A stretch of 25,339 nucleotides of DNA from Cyclostephanos tholiformis (Eukaryota > Bacillariophyta > Thalassiosirophyceae > Thalassiosirales > Thalassiosiraceae), in contig JALLPB010001049.1 in NCBI GenBank assembly GCA_036939975.1, forward strand, positions 1-25,339, read 5' to 3'. The notes under the pieces were generated by a model, which was not told where the DNA came from, did no database searches, and saw only the letters and a program-made list of their open reading frames with translations. Positions 1 through 8,286 of this stretch are shown one piece after another (position 1 is the first letter of the stretch; every line of letters starts with the position of its first letter). The translations under genes were made by a program, and so were the position numbers.

Positions 1-520
1 GAAGTCCTAGTACGGAATTATACTATTGGTTGGTTTAAGAAAGGGGTAAGTGGCGAGAACGGCTGGGGTTCCCGCCAATTTTAGGTATCTTAAACTCCCT
101 AAAATTCCAGCTTATTCTGCCTGAAAATCGCCCTAGGGAGTGGAGGGGGGGTTGAAAATTTTTGGGGTGTGTACGCTGGTCGATATTGCTATGGCAAGGG
201 TTTTGTTTGTCGTCGGATGCTTGAACAAAACGCGATGAGGATAGCGAGCACACTCGTTGGAGACAACGCCAATGGAGAGATCCATTGAGACGAGAGATTA
301 CTACGTGCTTCCATCTAACAGATTAGGCGCGCAATGACACTTATCGTACCGTGGGCATAAAACCGTACTGGGAGCATAGCGCGCCGAGGAATTCCTAACC
401 ATCATACACCGCGGTAGTCTGCACTTTCGGCTACCTGCGATTTTATTTGGCTCACAACATACAATGAACTGCCACGTGGAACCTCGATGTCCTGTCATTA
501 TGTCTCCAGAAAAAGATATT
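1..520. other. Left flank, no gene recognised
   Basis: Short open frames exist on the minus strand (35-253 and 301-498), but they show no family resemblance, no plausible splice partners and no biased composition, so they are not called as genes. The stretch is probably the upstream flank of the transporter gene. Confidence 0.5.
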
Positions 521-543
521 AGTACCGTATTTAGTACGGTACT
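521..543. promoter_or_regulatory. Perfect 9-bp inverted repeat upstream of the transporter gene
   Basis: The arms AGTACCGTA and TACGGTACT are perfect reverse complements separated by TTTAG. The site lies about 110 bp upstream of the transporter ATG. A palindromic binding site or a transcribed hairpin are both possible; the function is inferred only from position and symmetry. Confidence 0.35.
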
Positions 544-623
544 ACTACTACTTATCTCACATCACCTCATCTTCTTCTGCCGGAAAATAAGATATTTTTT
601 TACTACCTATCATATTTTTTTTT

Positions 624-630
624 ATATAAA
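624..630 (+). promoter_or_regulatory. TATA-like element before the transporter ATG
   Basis: TATATAA sits at the end of a T-rich run, 25 bp before the ATG at 655. At normal TATA spacing, transcription would start very near the ATG and leave almost no 5' leader. It may therefore be a chance AT-rich word. Confidence 0.25.
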
Positions 631-654
631 CTGTGTAACGATTCAACGCCAACA

Positions 655-3600
655 ATGTCGGGCGGCGGCAGTTCCCTATCGAACGTCTCGTCGTGCGGTA
701 CGTCGGAAATATTCCTCTTCGTATTCGCGGTATTCTTCGGAACCTTCACGTCGATATGCAGCAAGACGATGATGTCCATGTCCGGGACCAACGGCACCTA
801 CGTCGCGTGGTCGTCCTCCTCCGCCACCGACGATTACCGACATGACGACCCCAAGACGACGATGGTGCCCTACGTCGAGCCTTTCAGCAAGCCGCTATTT
901 CAGACCTTCGGCATGTTCGTTGGCATGCTCTTCGGCCTCGTCATGCACGCGGTCGTCGTTAGGTATCGGGTCCCATTTCCCGGATACGATCACGGCGCGA
1001 GGTCGCGATCGTCGGCCGTGGCGACGTCGTCGTCGTCCTCGTCCTCGTCGAAAATGGTCGCATTGGAGACGACGTCGTTATTGGGAAATGGCAAGAATAA
1101 TCCCAATGACGATGGAAGAGGCGACGGCGAGATCTCGTTCGACGACGATTACGACGTCGCGATGGATGACGGGACGGGCATGGAAATATCCAAGTCCATG
1201 TACTTCCTATTGGCGATACCCGCGATATTCGATTTGGCGGCCACGGCATTGTGGTGAGAGCCCGATTGCTCTTTTCTTCTTTTTTTTTTATTAAATGGGC
1301 CGTTCGTCCGCCCGTTTGTTTTTTGTGTGTTTTTTTTTGCTTTTGTAGCTGTCGTCGTAATATACGGTCGCGCGAGAGTGAGGGAGGGGGGAGGGGGGGG
1401 GGGGGGAAGGGGAGGGAGGGAGGGGCGGGGGCATGCCGCCGGGGCCCTCTTCCATTCTTCCGCACCCCCGAGCGCGCGTCCTGCTAAAACGGCGCCTCTC
1501 TCCCCCCTCCTACTCCTCCTCCCCCTCTCACTCTCGCTCTATCTCCTCTCGCTCGCACACGAACGCGCTCATGTTGTAATACATCGACCCCATCCCCCCC
1601 TCCCTTCATTCCCTCGTCTTCCCAACGGTCATCCCCCCCTCCCCCCCCCTCCCTTTCTCTCGTCTCGTCCCCGGGTGCGGGATTGTACAACATGCACACG
1701 TAGCATGATGGGATTGCAATACCTCGACGTATCCATATATCAAATGCTAAGGGGATCAGGAATCATCTTCGTCGCGTTGATGAAGCAGCACGTGCTGAAG
1801 GAGCATTTGGTGAGAACGAGAGGATAGATAGGAGTTTTTTTTGTGTGTGGTGTGGTGTGTGTGTGTGTGTGTCTTTTTATTCGTGGAGAAGAAATCATTG
1901 GTGGAAGAGGACGGGGCTGGGGACATTTTCGTACATATCTGACATCTTGTAAAACGCACGTGTTTGCACGCGAGACGAGGACGAGGGTGAATGAGAGTTG
2001 GATGTGGGGAGGGTACGGGGTGGTCGTAGGCGATGATATTATTGGGGATGATGGATGGGGAGGAGGTTGGAGGTCTCGAATATCGGTTACACCCCCCCCA
2101 ATTATATCCCCCCGTCCAATCCGCGAACACACCACTTTTTTTTCGCTTTCGTTTCCCCATCGCTCTCCCTCCCTCTCTCTTTCGCTGATACATACTATTC
2201 TCTCCCCCCTTTTCCTCCCCGCATTTATCATTTCATACCTCCTCCACTGCATCCCTCTTCCCCCCCCACCACCTACCCTTCTCCGATGCCCATCGTTATG
2301 CCGTTATTACCCGCGCAATGGTAACCCCCACCCCCAACCCCTTCGATTGATGGCGATAACCATACACGACGAAAAACAGCAAAAATTTCACTGGGTCGGG
2401 GTGTTCTGGAATGTCGTGAGCGTTCTCATCGTCGGCGGCACGGCCCTCCTCGCCTCGTCTTCGTCGTCGATCTCGGGTAGCACCGGCAACGTCACCGCCT
2501 CTGAGACGCTATTGGGCGTGATGTTGATGATAGCCGGTGCGTTCGTGCAGGCGATACAATTCGTTTTCGAGGAGAAAGTGATGAAGATGGACGTGCCCGT
2601 ACCGCCGTTGCTATTGATAGGCATGGAGGGATTCTGGGGCGTCGTGGTGGGAATATTCGTCATGTACCCGATCGGGTAAGTTTGTCGGGGGGGGGGGGGG
2701 GGGGGGGGGGGGGGATGTTATGATATGTGGAGGAAGAACACGTCGGCGAGAGATTCTCTCGTCGCGTCGATTTTTTGCGATGCTTGCTACTCACTCTCGT
2801 AAACCCCTCCTTTCGTCGATGTCGGCCATTCGGTCGTTTTCGTCTCTCGCCCTCGGATCTCACGCGAATGGAAATTACATGATTCTTTTTACCATCGACC
2901 AATAGATACATCCTCCCGGGCGACGATCACGGATCTTACGAGGATCCCTTCAACACATGGGCCATGCTGGTGCATTCTAGGAATATACAAATTGCATTGT
3001 GAGTTTTTTTCTTCGTTTTGCCAATGATGCATGCCGAATATGATCCGTGGACTTTTATATTTCAAATGGTGTTTATCTAAAAACGTTGTTATCGACTGAC
3101 GATTTTTTCGTTCTCACGCGGGCGTTATCTTCGCCCTCCCATCCGCACACACATGTGGCGCTTGTTCCGACAAACACGACAGCTCGATTTATTTCTTCAC
3201 TATTTTCATGTACAACGTCTTTGCGGTATTGGTGACTTTCCAGCTCAGTTCAATTTGGCATGCCATTTTAGATAATTTCCGCCCGATCACCGTGTGGTAG
3301 GTTTGTCGATATGAGCCTGTATTTTTATGAATATTCTCAGATGTACCCAGCCATAAAATTCATTCCTAAACTTGATTTGTGTGCGTTTGTGTGTGTGTGT
3401 GTGTGTGTGTTTTTTTTTTTTCTTTTTTCGTACGAGGTNCCCCGATATTCAGGGCGACCGATTTATTCATCTTTTACTACATCAATCCGCTGTTCGGGGA
3501 GGTTTGGACTCGGTACAGCTACCTCCAGATCGTCGGGATGGCGGTGCTGCTGTACGGGACGGCGATTTACAATGCACCCAACGACGGCAGCCTGCTCCTG

Positions 3601-3804
3601 GGTGGACAATGGTGGGCATTCGGGATCGATTTGTCGGAGGAATATGACGAGATACGTCGAGAGCAGGAGGAGGCCGAACTCGAGGCTCAGTGGGATAAGA
3701 AGCAGCAAGAGTTCAAAAAGAAGCGCCTATCTTCCTTTATGACGAGTCCCAAGATCTCTGTTCACACCCAAGCTTTGGTCGGCATTGGTGCGCAGCGATA
3801 TTAG
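655..3804 (+). CDS. SLC35F6: SLC35F6-like transporter of the drug/metabolite transporter superfamily, six exons
   Basis: Exons are 655-1253, 1704-1809, 2380-2675, 2906-2998, 3183-3296 and 3453-3804. All junctions are GT-AG and phases match, giving 519 residues and a TAG stop. The product is a multi-pass membrane protein resembling animal SLC35F6 (C2orf18, DMT/EamA-like fold). Shared landmarks are an N-terminal helix after MSGGG, the block YQMLRGSGIIFVALMKQ in exon 2, QAIQFVFEEKVMKMDVP followed by LIGMEGFWGV in exon 3, and a last helix ending GTAIYNAPNDG in exon 6. The loop between the second and third helices is long, acidic and serine-rich (about residues 119-180), longer than in animals. 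The charged C-terminal tail (EEYDEIRREQEEAELEAQW) is cytosolic-looking. The substrate is unknown; animal SLC35F6 is placed in lysosomal or mitochondrial membranes. An N at 3439 lies in the last intron and does not touch coding sequence. Confidence 0.88.
1380..1670. repeat. G-rich then C-rich low-complexity tracts inside intron 1
   Basis: The first third of the 450-bp intron holds dense G runs (about 1381-1440). The rest, from about 1500 to 1670, is mainly C/T with CCCC runs. The two halves could pair in RNA, and the G half could form quadruplexes. No coding signal is seen here. Confidence 0.6.
1842..1871. repeat. Short TG-rich microsatellite in intron 2
   Basis: Alternating TG/GT units lie just inside intron 2 of the transporter gene. 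A comparable GT run followed by a T run lies in the last intron at about 3380-3427. Confidence 0.6.
2687..2714 (+). repeat. Uninterrupted run of 28 G residues in intron 3
   Basis: The tract begins 11 bases after the intron 3 donor. A homopolymer this long is prone to slippage and miscounting, so its exact length is uncertain. It could form stacked G-quadruplexes in the pre-mRNA. Confidence 0.7.
3439..3439. other. Ambiguous base (N) in the last intron of the transporter gene
   Basis: A single N interrupts the pyrimidine-rich end of the intron, directly after a GT/T low-complexity run. It is either an unresolved base or a collapsed gap. The exon that follows keeps the expected phase. Confidence 0.9.
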
Positions 3805-3810
3805 CTACGC

Positions 3811-4141
3811 GAGACATTGCTTTCAATGGAGCGTTCACCACATGTTTTAATGTTCTACAGTTAGCAATCCTCTGTGACTCATTCATCCATCAACTAAGAG
3901 AAATTTAATGATGGTGTTTACAATACTCAACTAATACAATCTAAAATAAATGTTGCAGCAGACAAGCATGATCTACTTTGGCCTAATGCATTGCCTTCAG
4001 CCCTACTTACGCGCAAACAAACTTCTTTTTTTTTTTTACACAAGAGTTAGAGCAGCAAGTCGCTCTGGAACTGCACGTTCCACCTTTGATGGTGCAGGTG
4101 GTGGGAGTCCTGGTAGGAACCCTTGTAGGAGACATCGTTGG
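3811..4141. repeat. Diverged direct repeat, copy A (partner at 7929-8286)
   Basis: This stretch aligns along its length, with scattered substitutions and small indels, to 7929-8286. The shared region covers the last coding codons of a metalloprotease gene (minus strand) and its 3' flank. Copy A begins 7 bases after the transporter stop codon and ends at the N at 4142, where similarity stops abruptly. Confidence 0.85.
4007..4141 (-). CDS. Partial second metalloprotease paralog: last 44 codons only, cut off at the N
   Basis: On the minus strand 4141-4007 reads without interruption from PTMSPTRVPTRTPTT through a cystine-rich tail to a TAA stop. It is collinear with the last 44 residues of the complete gene at 8152-10293. 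All six tail cysteines and their spacing are kept although several residues differ (for example A to T, S to T, K to N, and a KKKKKF stretch before the final VCA). Retention of frame, stop and cysteines suggests a real paralog, not a decayed fragment. The rest of the gene is absent because the sequence switches to unrelated DNA at the N at 4142. A truncated duplication is the alternative. Confidence 0.7.
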   Translation of the reverse strand, partial: PTMSPTRVPTRTPTTCTIKGGTCSSRATCCSNSCVKKKKKFVCA

Positions 4142-4865
4142 NTTTTCAGATTTACTATGTATTCCTATGTTAATTTAATTGACCATCCAGAATCCCCTTC
4201 TCTCTCGACCGCCAATAATCTTTTCGTTGTGTGGGCGGGGCGCATCTTTCTTGTTGCACTTGTGCACATGTGGCGGAATCAGTTCATTAGAAAGAAAAGG
4301 CAGAAAAAGTCTATTTTTATTTACGGCACAAGAATTTGAACAAAGTGAATCTGGACCAGGTTTTCAGCGAGCCAGATCTGGAACTATTGCTTACAAAAAC
4401 CAAAAAAGAATTACGGCAGGCACCCACTGGTACCCTAATTTTGGCTAACCACCATGTCAAAAATAAAATGAGAATGTATAAACTCTTCGAGGAGTATAAG
4501 TAGATAATCTTATCTTTACTCTAGCTCATAACTTATTCATCTTAACTTTTCACTCTTGTTGCTAACCTCTCACCCCAGGTTATGTAGAGTCAACCGCACG
4601 GATCAATCCTTTGCCCTTGATGCCAGCTCTTGACTTGACAGAATGACAAACAAACACATGCAACATAAACAATGTAGAGATCAAAAAATATCTGTTCTAA
4701 TACCACCTTCTCCTCTGCATGTGTTTGCTTCCAAAGCTTTATGAAAACAAACCCAAAACATGCAAAAACAGAGATCAATCATAAAGTCCATGGACTTTTT
4801 GGGGGAGAGGAGACCCAGTCTCCCCTCACTTGGATGCACTAAGCTCTTAATGGCAGTGTAATGAT
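4142..4865. other. Unassigned stretch starting at an N
   Basis: No known gene is recognised. The only notable open segment is 4291-4503 on the plus strand: 70 codons and a TAG stop, Lys/Leu/Glu-rich, containing NLDQVFSEPDLELLLTKTKK and ending LFEEYK. It lacks an early ATG and could be the 3' end of a disrupted gene. The rest is AT-rich, with no splice-consistent frames. Confidence 0.4.
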
Positions 4866-4912
<47 letters not shown>

Positions 4913-4928
4913 CTAACTAACTAAGTAA
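4866..4928. repeat. (TAAG)n tetranucleotide microsatellite
   Basis: About eleven tandem TAAG units are followed by degenerate TAAC units. The array marks the exact point where similarity of the left piggyBac-like copy to the right copy ends, so it may lie on a deletion or rearrangement junction. Confidence 0.9.
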
Positions 4929-6073
4929 CAGTGTGTCACACTGAAAACCATCACCCTCTCATTTGTAGCTAATCTGAAGCTTCATCCAGCTCCTCCCTTT
5001 AAACCCAAAGGTTTGCTCATCAATAGCAATCCACTTCCCTAGTATCCAATTCTTTTTGTCAGGTAGTTGAGTTTGTTGAGGAGAGATTGAACTTTCCTCA
5101 TTGAATTCTTTCTTTGTTCCTTGGATGCATTCAATCTGTTGTTCCACAAAGTAAAAACCGCCAGAAGTGATGCCAGCAATGCAAACCAGGAATCTGCTTA
5201 CCGTGCATGACCTTATCAAATGCCCTACATGCAAAATTTGGTTCATCATAAAGTAGATGGTTTGGTTGGTTTGAAAACCAAGAATCAAAATTGAATCAAG
5301 GGGTAAGTCCATTTGCAAACAGAAGCCCAATATCATATATCTCCATGTAGTCAAATGCCACGAAGTTGCCAAACTCCCAGGTCTTCCTCCCTGTCACCCT
5401 GATTCCAACACCTTCTGCTGATGTACAGTAGTTGGTGCCCTTAAAAATGCTCAAAATTTATGCCGGGGAGAGTTGGAGGTTGAAGAAATCTCAGCCTTGG
5501 CCTTGCAAAATTGATTTTAGTGGATGTCTCTTCTCATTCTTTGGTGGAGGAGGGGGGCCAAATGGGATGCTCTCCTCTCTTGACAGCAGCTCAGGGAGGG
5601 GGGGGGGGAGATTCTTGGGACCATACTCCAACTGAGACATTTTGTCCCCATTCCCCATGCAAAAGTTGGAGCCTGTAGCTCCGGTGGCATTGCTCAGATT
5701 TGTCTGACCAAAGAACCCATGCTCGGCATCTGATGCCATATCAATCCCCTCAATCTCCAGCACTCTCTCTGGGGTCAAAATCACCCACATTGGCACTGAT
5801 CCTTCAGTAGGCTTCACATGACAAAATGTAAACAATAGGCCATCGTTGGCTGACAAAATCCTACAGTGGCTGGATCTGTAGCAGCTAAAATAGAATTTCT
5901 GTATATTCAAAATTACATACAAAGCTCCTCTATATATTCGAATTTATGGGTTAATCTAGCCATGTAATTTCGAATTTACAGGTTATTTGGTCATTTTGTA
6001 AAGCTCATATTCAATATTAGATGGACAAACAGGCCCATAAATTCGAATTTATGGCATGTAATATGGAATTCAT

Positions 6074-6206
6074 GGCATTTCCATATTCAATATTAGGTAG
6101 ATGGCAGTCCGGTATGTATATTCGAATTTACGGGTTTTTGCACCATCTAATATCGAATATGGGAACTTCCGTGAATTTCGTAAACTTCATATTTATTATT
6201 AGGTGG
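6074..6206. repeat. Internal direct repeat, unit 1, of the MITE-like insertion
   Basis: This unit matches 6342-6471 almost base for base. It includes GTCCGGTATGTATATTCGAA and GAATATGGGAACTTCCGT. Each unit also contains inverted words, so either can fold back on itself or on the other. Confidence 0.75.
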
Positions 6207-6341
6207 CAAACATGCCCCTTGGTCCCATCTTATATTGAATATGAGGTTTTAGGAAGTTTGTGGAAGTTCTCATATTTGATATTAGATGGTGAGAAAACCC
6301 ATAAAATTGAATATACAATTACAGTATCTAATATAATTCGT

Positions 6342-6471
6342 GGCGCTTCCATATTCAATATTAGATGGCTGTCCGGTATGTATATTCGAATTTATGGGTT
6401 TTCTTGCCATCTAATATTGAATATGGGAACTTCCGTCAACTTCTGTAAACTTCATATTCGATAATAGGGGG
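6342..6471. repeat. Internal direct repeat, unit 2, of the MITE-like insertion
   Basis: Second copy of the about 130-bp unit at 6074-6206, with scattered substitutions. Two diverged units point to an internal duplication that happened before or soon after insertion. Confidence 0.75.
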
Positions 6472-7928
6472 CTTCTTTGCCATCTATTATCGAATATGTA
6501 GTTTAGGGAAGCTTGCAGAAGTTCCCATATATTCGATATTAGATGGCAACACGGCGCATAAATTCGAACATACATAGGACCCATAGTTTTGAATATACGG
6601 GTTTTCTGGCAAAAGGGGTCTATATTGAATATTTGGGTACAAAATGACCATGTATATTCAAATATGCATATTTAAATTCAAATATACATAAATTCAATAT
6701 TTTACCGGCAGCTAGTTTCGAATATGTCGTAACTTCAAAATTAGCTGTAACAGATCAGATGATTGGGTCCCACACCACCTACTTTGCCCCCATATATTGC
6801 AGTGATATCTCATTTGCAATCTTGATGAGCATTTTTGTTGTCATCATTTTAAAAAGGAACATGGCATTTTTGTAGACCGTTGGCAGTTCGGCTACATCCT
6901 CTGTTGTTGTTGTCAAGTTGTTAAGGTCCTCACCCCCAAGCATGAATTTTTTGACCTCGCTGATGTTATTGGTCACAAGGACATCTGCATTTGCTACCTT
7001 CTCCATATTTTTGAGACGATGCGCCATGATGATACGTTCTGCCTCAACCTCCCATTGGCTGGAATTGTCCCCCAAGGCAACCTTATTGCTGCTGCTTTTG
7101 GTGATTAAGGTACTCTTTGCTTGGGGATGGTGATGACAAGTCATTTCCCAAAGCAGACAATGCTGGCCATTTACTGCCAGCCAAAGGGGTAGTATCGGCA
7201 GTGGCAGCAGCACCAGATGTTAATGATGTAGACACAGTAGATACGGCCAAAGCTGCTGTGATAGTTGAGGTAGTGATGGAGGATATCGTGCTTCCAGCAT
7301 GCCAGGGCAACCATCTCAACTCACGGGGGGGGGGGGTGAGAATGAACCCTGGCCTCAGCTGCCAGGTGATTGCCGGCGGCGCTGGACAGCACTCCTGAGG
7401 CATTGGGTATTTTTGCATTGTTTGCACCAGGGGGGGGGCATGGGGTGGTGGTGCAGCGGCAATATCAATGTTGACAGAGGACACCATTGTTGGTGGCAAT
7501 TCATGGCACCTCAATTACGTGTGTAGGAATAGCACCCAACATGTTCTTTGAAGTCAGAATTAATGACCAAACACAAACACAATATCACTAAATTGGCTTT
7601 CTCATACCCCGTGCACAACTGCATTTTCACTTAAGAAGACTCTGGTGCAGACCCCCAGACCTCTATACTGTTGGAAAGCTGAGATTGTCATCTTTCTGCA
7701 AATATAAAAATATGGGGGGGCTACTATGAGTAGTTATTTAATGAAATTGATTCTACATAGTGCTTGTACCTACACAATTTAATGACCAGAAAACTGACCA
7801 TAAACCAGTAAAGAGATAGGGTCCCCATCTCAAGCAACCTAAAAATATTAGTAACCCCCTCATAGTGATTCCCAGGTCAATTTTGAGGGCACAATCATGT
7901 TCAGAGCCCTCGAATTACTAGTCTAAGT

Positions 7929-8286
7929 GAGACATTGCTTTAATGGAAAGTACACCTCTTAATCCAAACACATCTTTGGCAATTTTTTATGATCTGCAGT
8001 TAGCAACTCTCTGCAATTTAATCATGTATCAAATAATAAGAGGAATTAAGTGGATAGTGTTTACAACCTCAACTCATACAATCTAAAATAAATGTAGCAG
8101 CAGACAAGCATGATCTTCTTTGGCCTATAGGCATTGCCTTTAGCCCTATTCTTACGCACAAACATTCCTCCCCTGTTTTTTCACACAAGATTTAGAACAG
8201 CAACTCGCTCTGGAACTGCACGCTCCACCTTTGATGGTGCAGGTGGTGGGAGTCCTGGTAGGATCCCTTGTAGGAGACATCGTTGG
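7929..8286. repeat. Diverged direct repeat, copy B (partner at 3811-4141)
   Basis: Covers the 3' flank and last codons of the complete metalloprotease gene. Conserved blocks outside the coding region include CAATCTAAAATAAATGT and AGCAGACAAGCATGATCT. This shows that the duplicated unit included the 3' untranslated region. Confidence 0.85.

Larger units (their letters stand above)
5874..6755. mobile_element. AT-rich foldback/MITE-like insertion inside the left piggyBac copy
   Basis: The two halves of the transposon reading frame resume on either side of this 882-bp block, so it is an insertion. Its ends are imperfect inverted repeats: ATCTGTAGCAGCTAA at the left, and the reverse complement ATCTGTTACAGCTAA at the right, with weaker symmetry extending to about 37 bp. 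The interior is AT-rich and built from repeated, often palindromic words such as ATTCGAATTTATGG, ATATTAGATGG and CCATCTAATATTGAATATG. It has no coding capacity (an incidental 147-codon frame at 6021-6464 follows the repeats). A target-site duplication is not clear. Confidence 0.75.
4929..7830 (-). pseudogene. Left piggyBac-like transposon copy: 3'-truncated, frameshifted and interrupted by a MITE
   Basis: Three stretches on the minus strand resemble the right copy (10665-14186) in the same order. 7514-6779 matches the N-terminal region, in two frames (PLAGSKWPALSALGNDL, then VALGDNSSQWEVEAERI and the SAP-like KMLIKIANEISLQYMGAK). 5870-5491 matches the central region (EHGFFGQTNLSNATGATGS, YGPKNLPPP). 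5372-4929 matches the start of the DDE domain, including IAIDEQTFGFKGRS with the first catalytic Asp. Similarity then stops at the TAAG microsatellite, so the second and third catalytic Asp and the cysteine-rich C-terminus are lost. The upstream flank to about 7817 also matches the right copy's 5' flank and ends in GTAAAGAGAT, the candidate terminal repeat. With the frameshifts, stops and the 882-bp insertion, this copy cannot encode a transposase. Confidence 0.8.

Noticed and set aside
959..1465. 168-codon minus-strand frame opposite the transporter exon 1
   Set aside because: It is antisense to a well-supported exon, extends into low-complexity intron, and is Arg/Pro-rich only because the opposite strand is GC-biased.
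1740..2252. 170-codon minus-strand frame across intron 2
   Set aside because: Lies over exon 2 and intron 2 of the transporter and consists of simple-sequence residues (HTHTHTT, GERE repeats).
4866..4928. Tandem TAAG array as a CRISPR-like or telomeric repeat
   Set aside because: Units are 4 bp with no spacers and do not match a telomere repeat; it is a simple microsatellite.
6021..6464. 147-codon plus-strand frame in the AT-rich block
   Set aside because: It follows the internal repeats of the MITE-like insertion; the same peptide motif appears twice because the DNA unit is duplicated. No coding signature.
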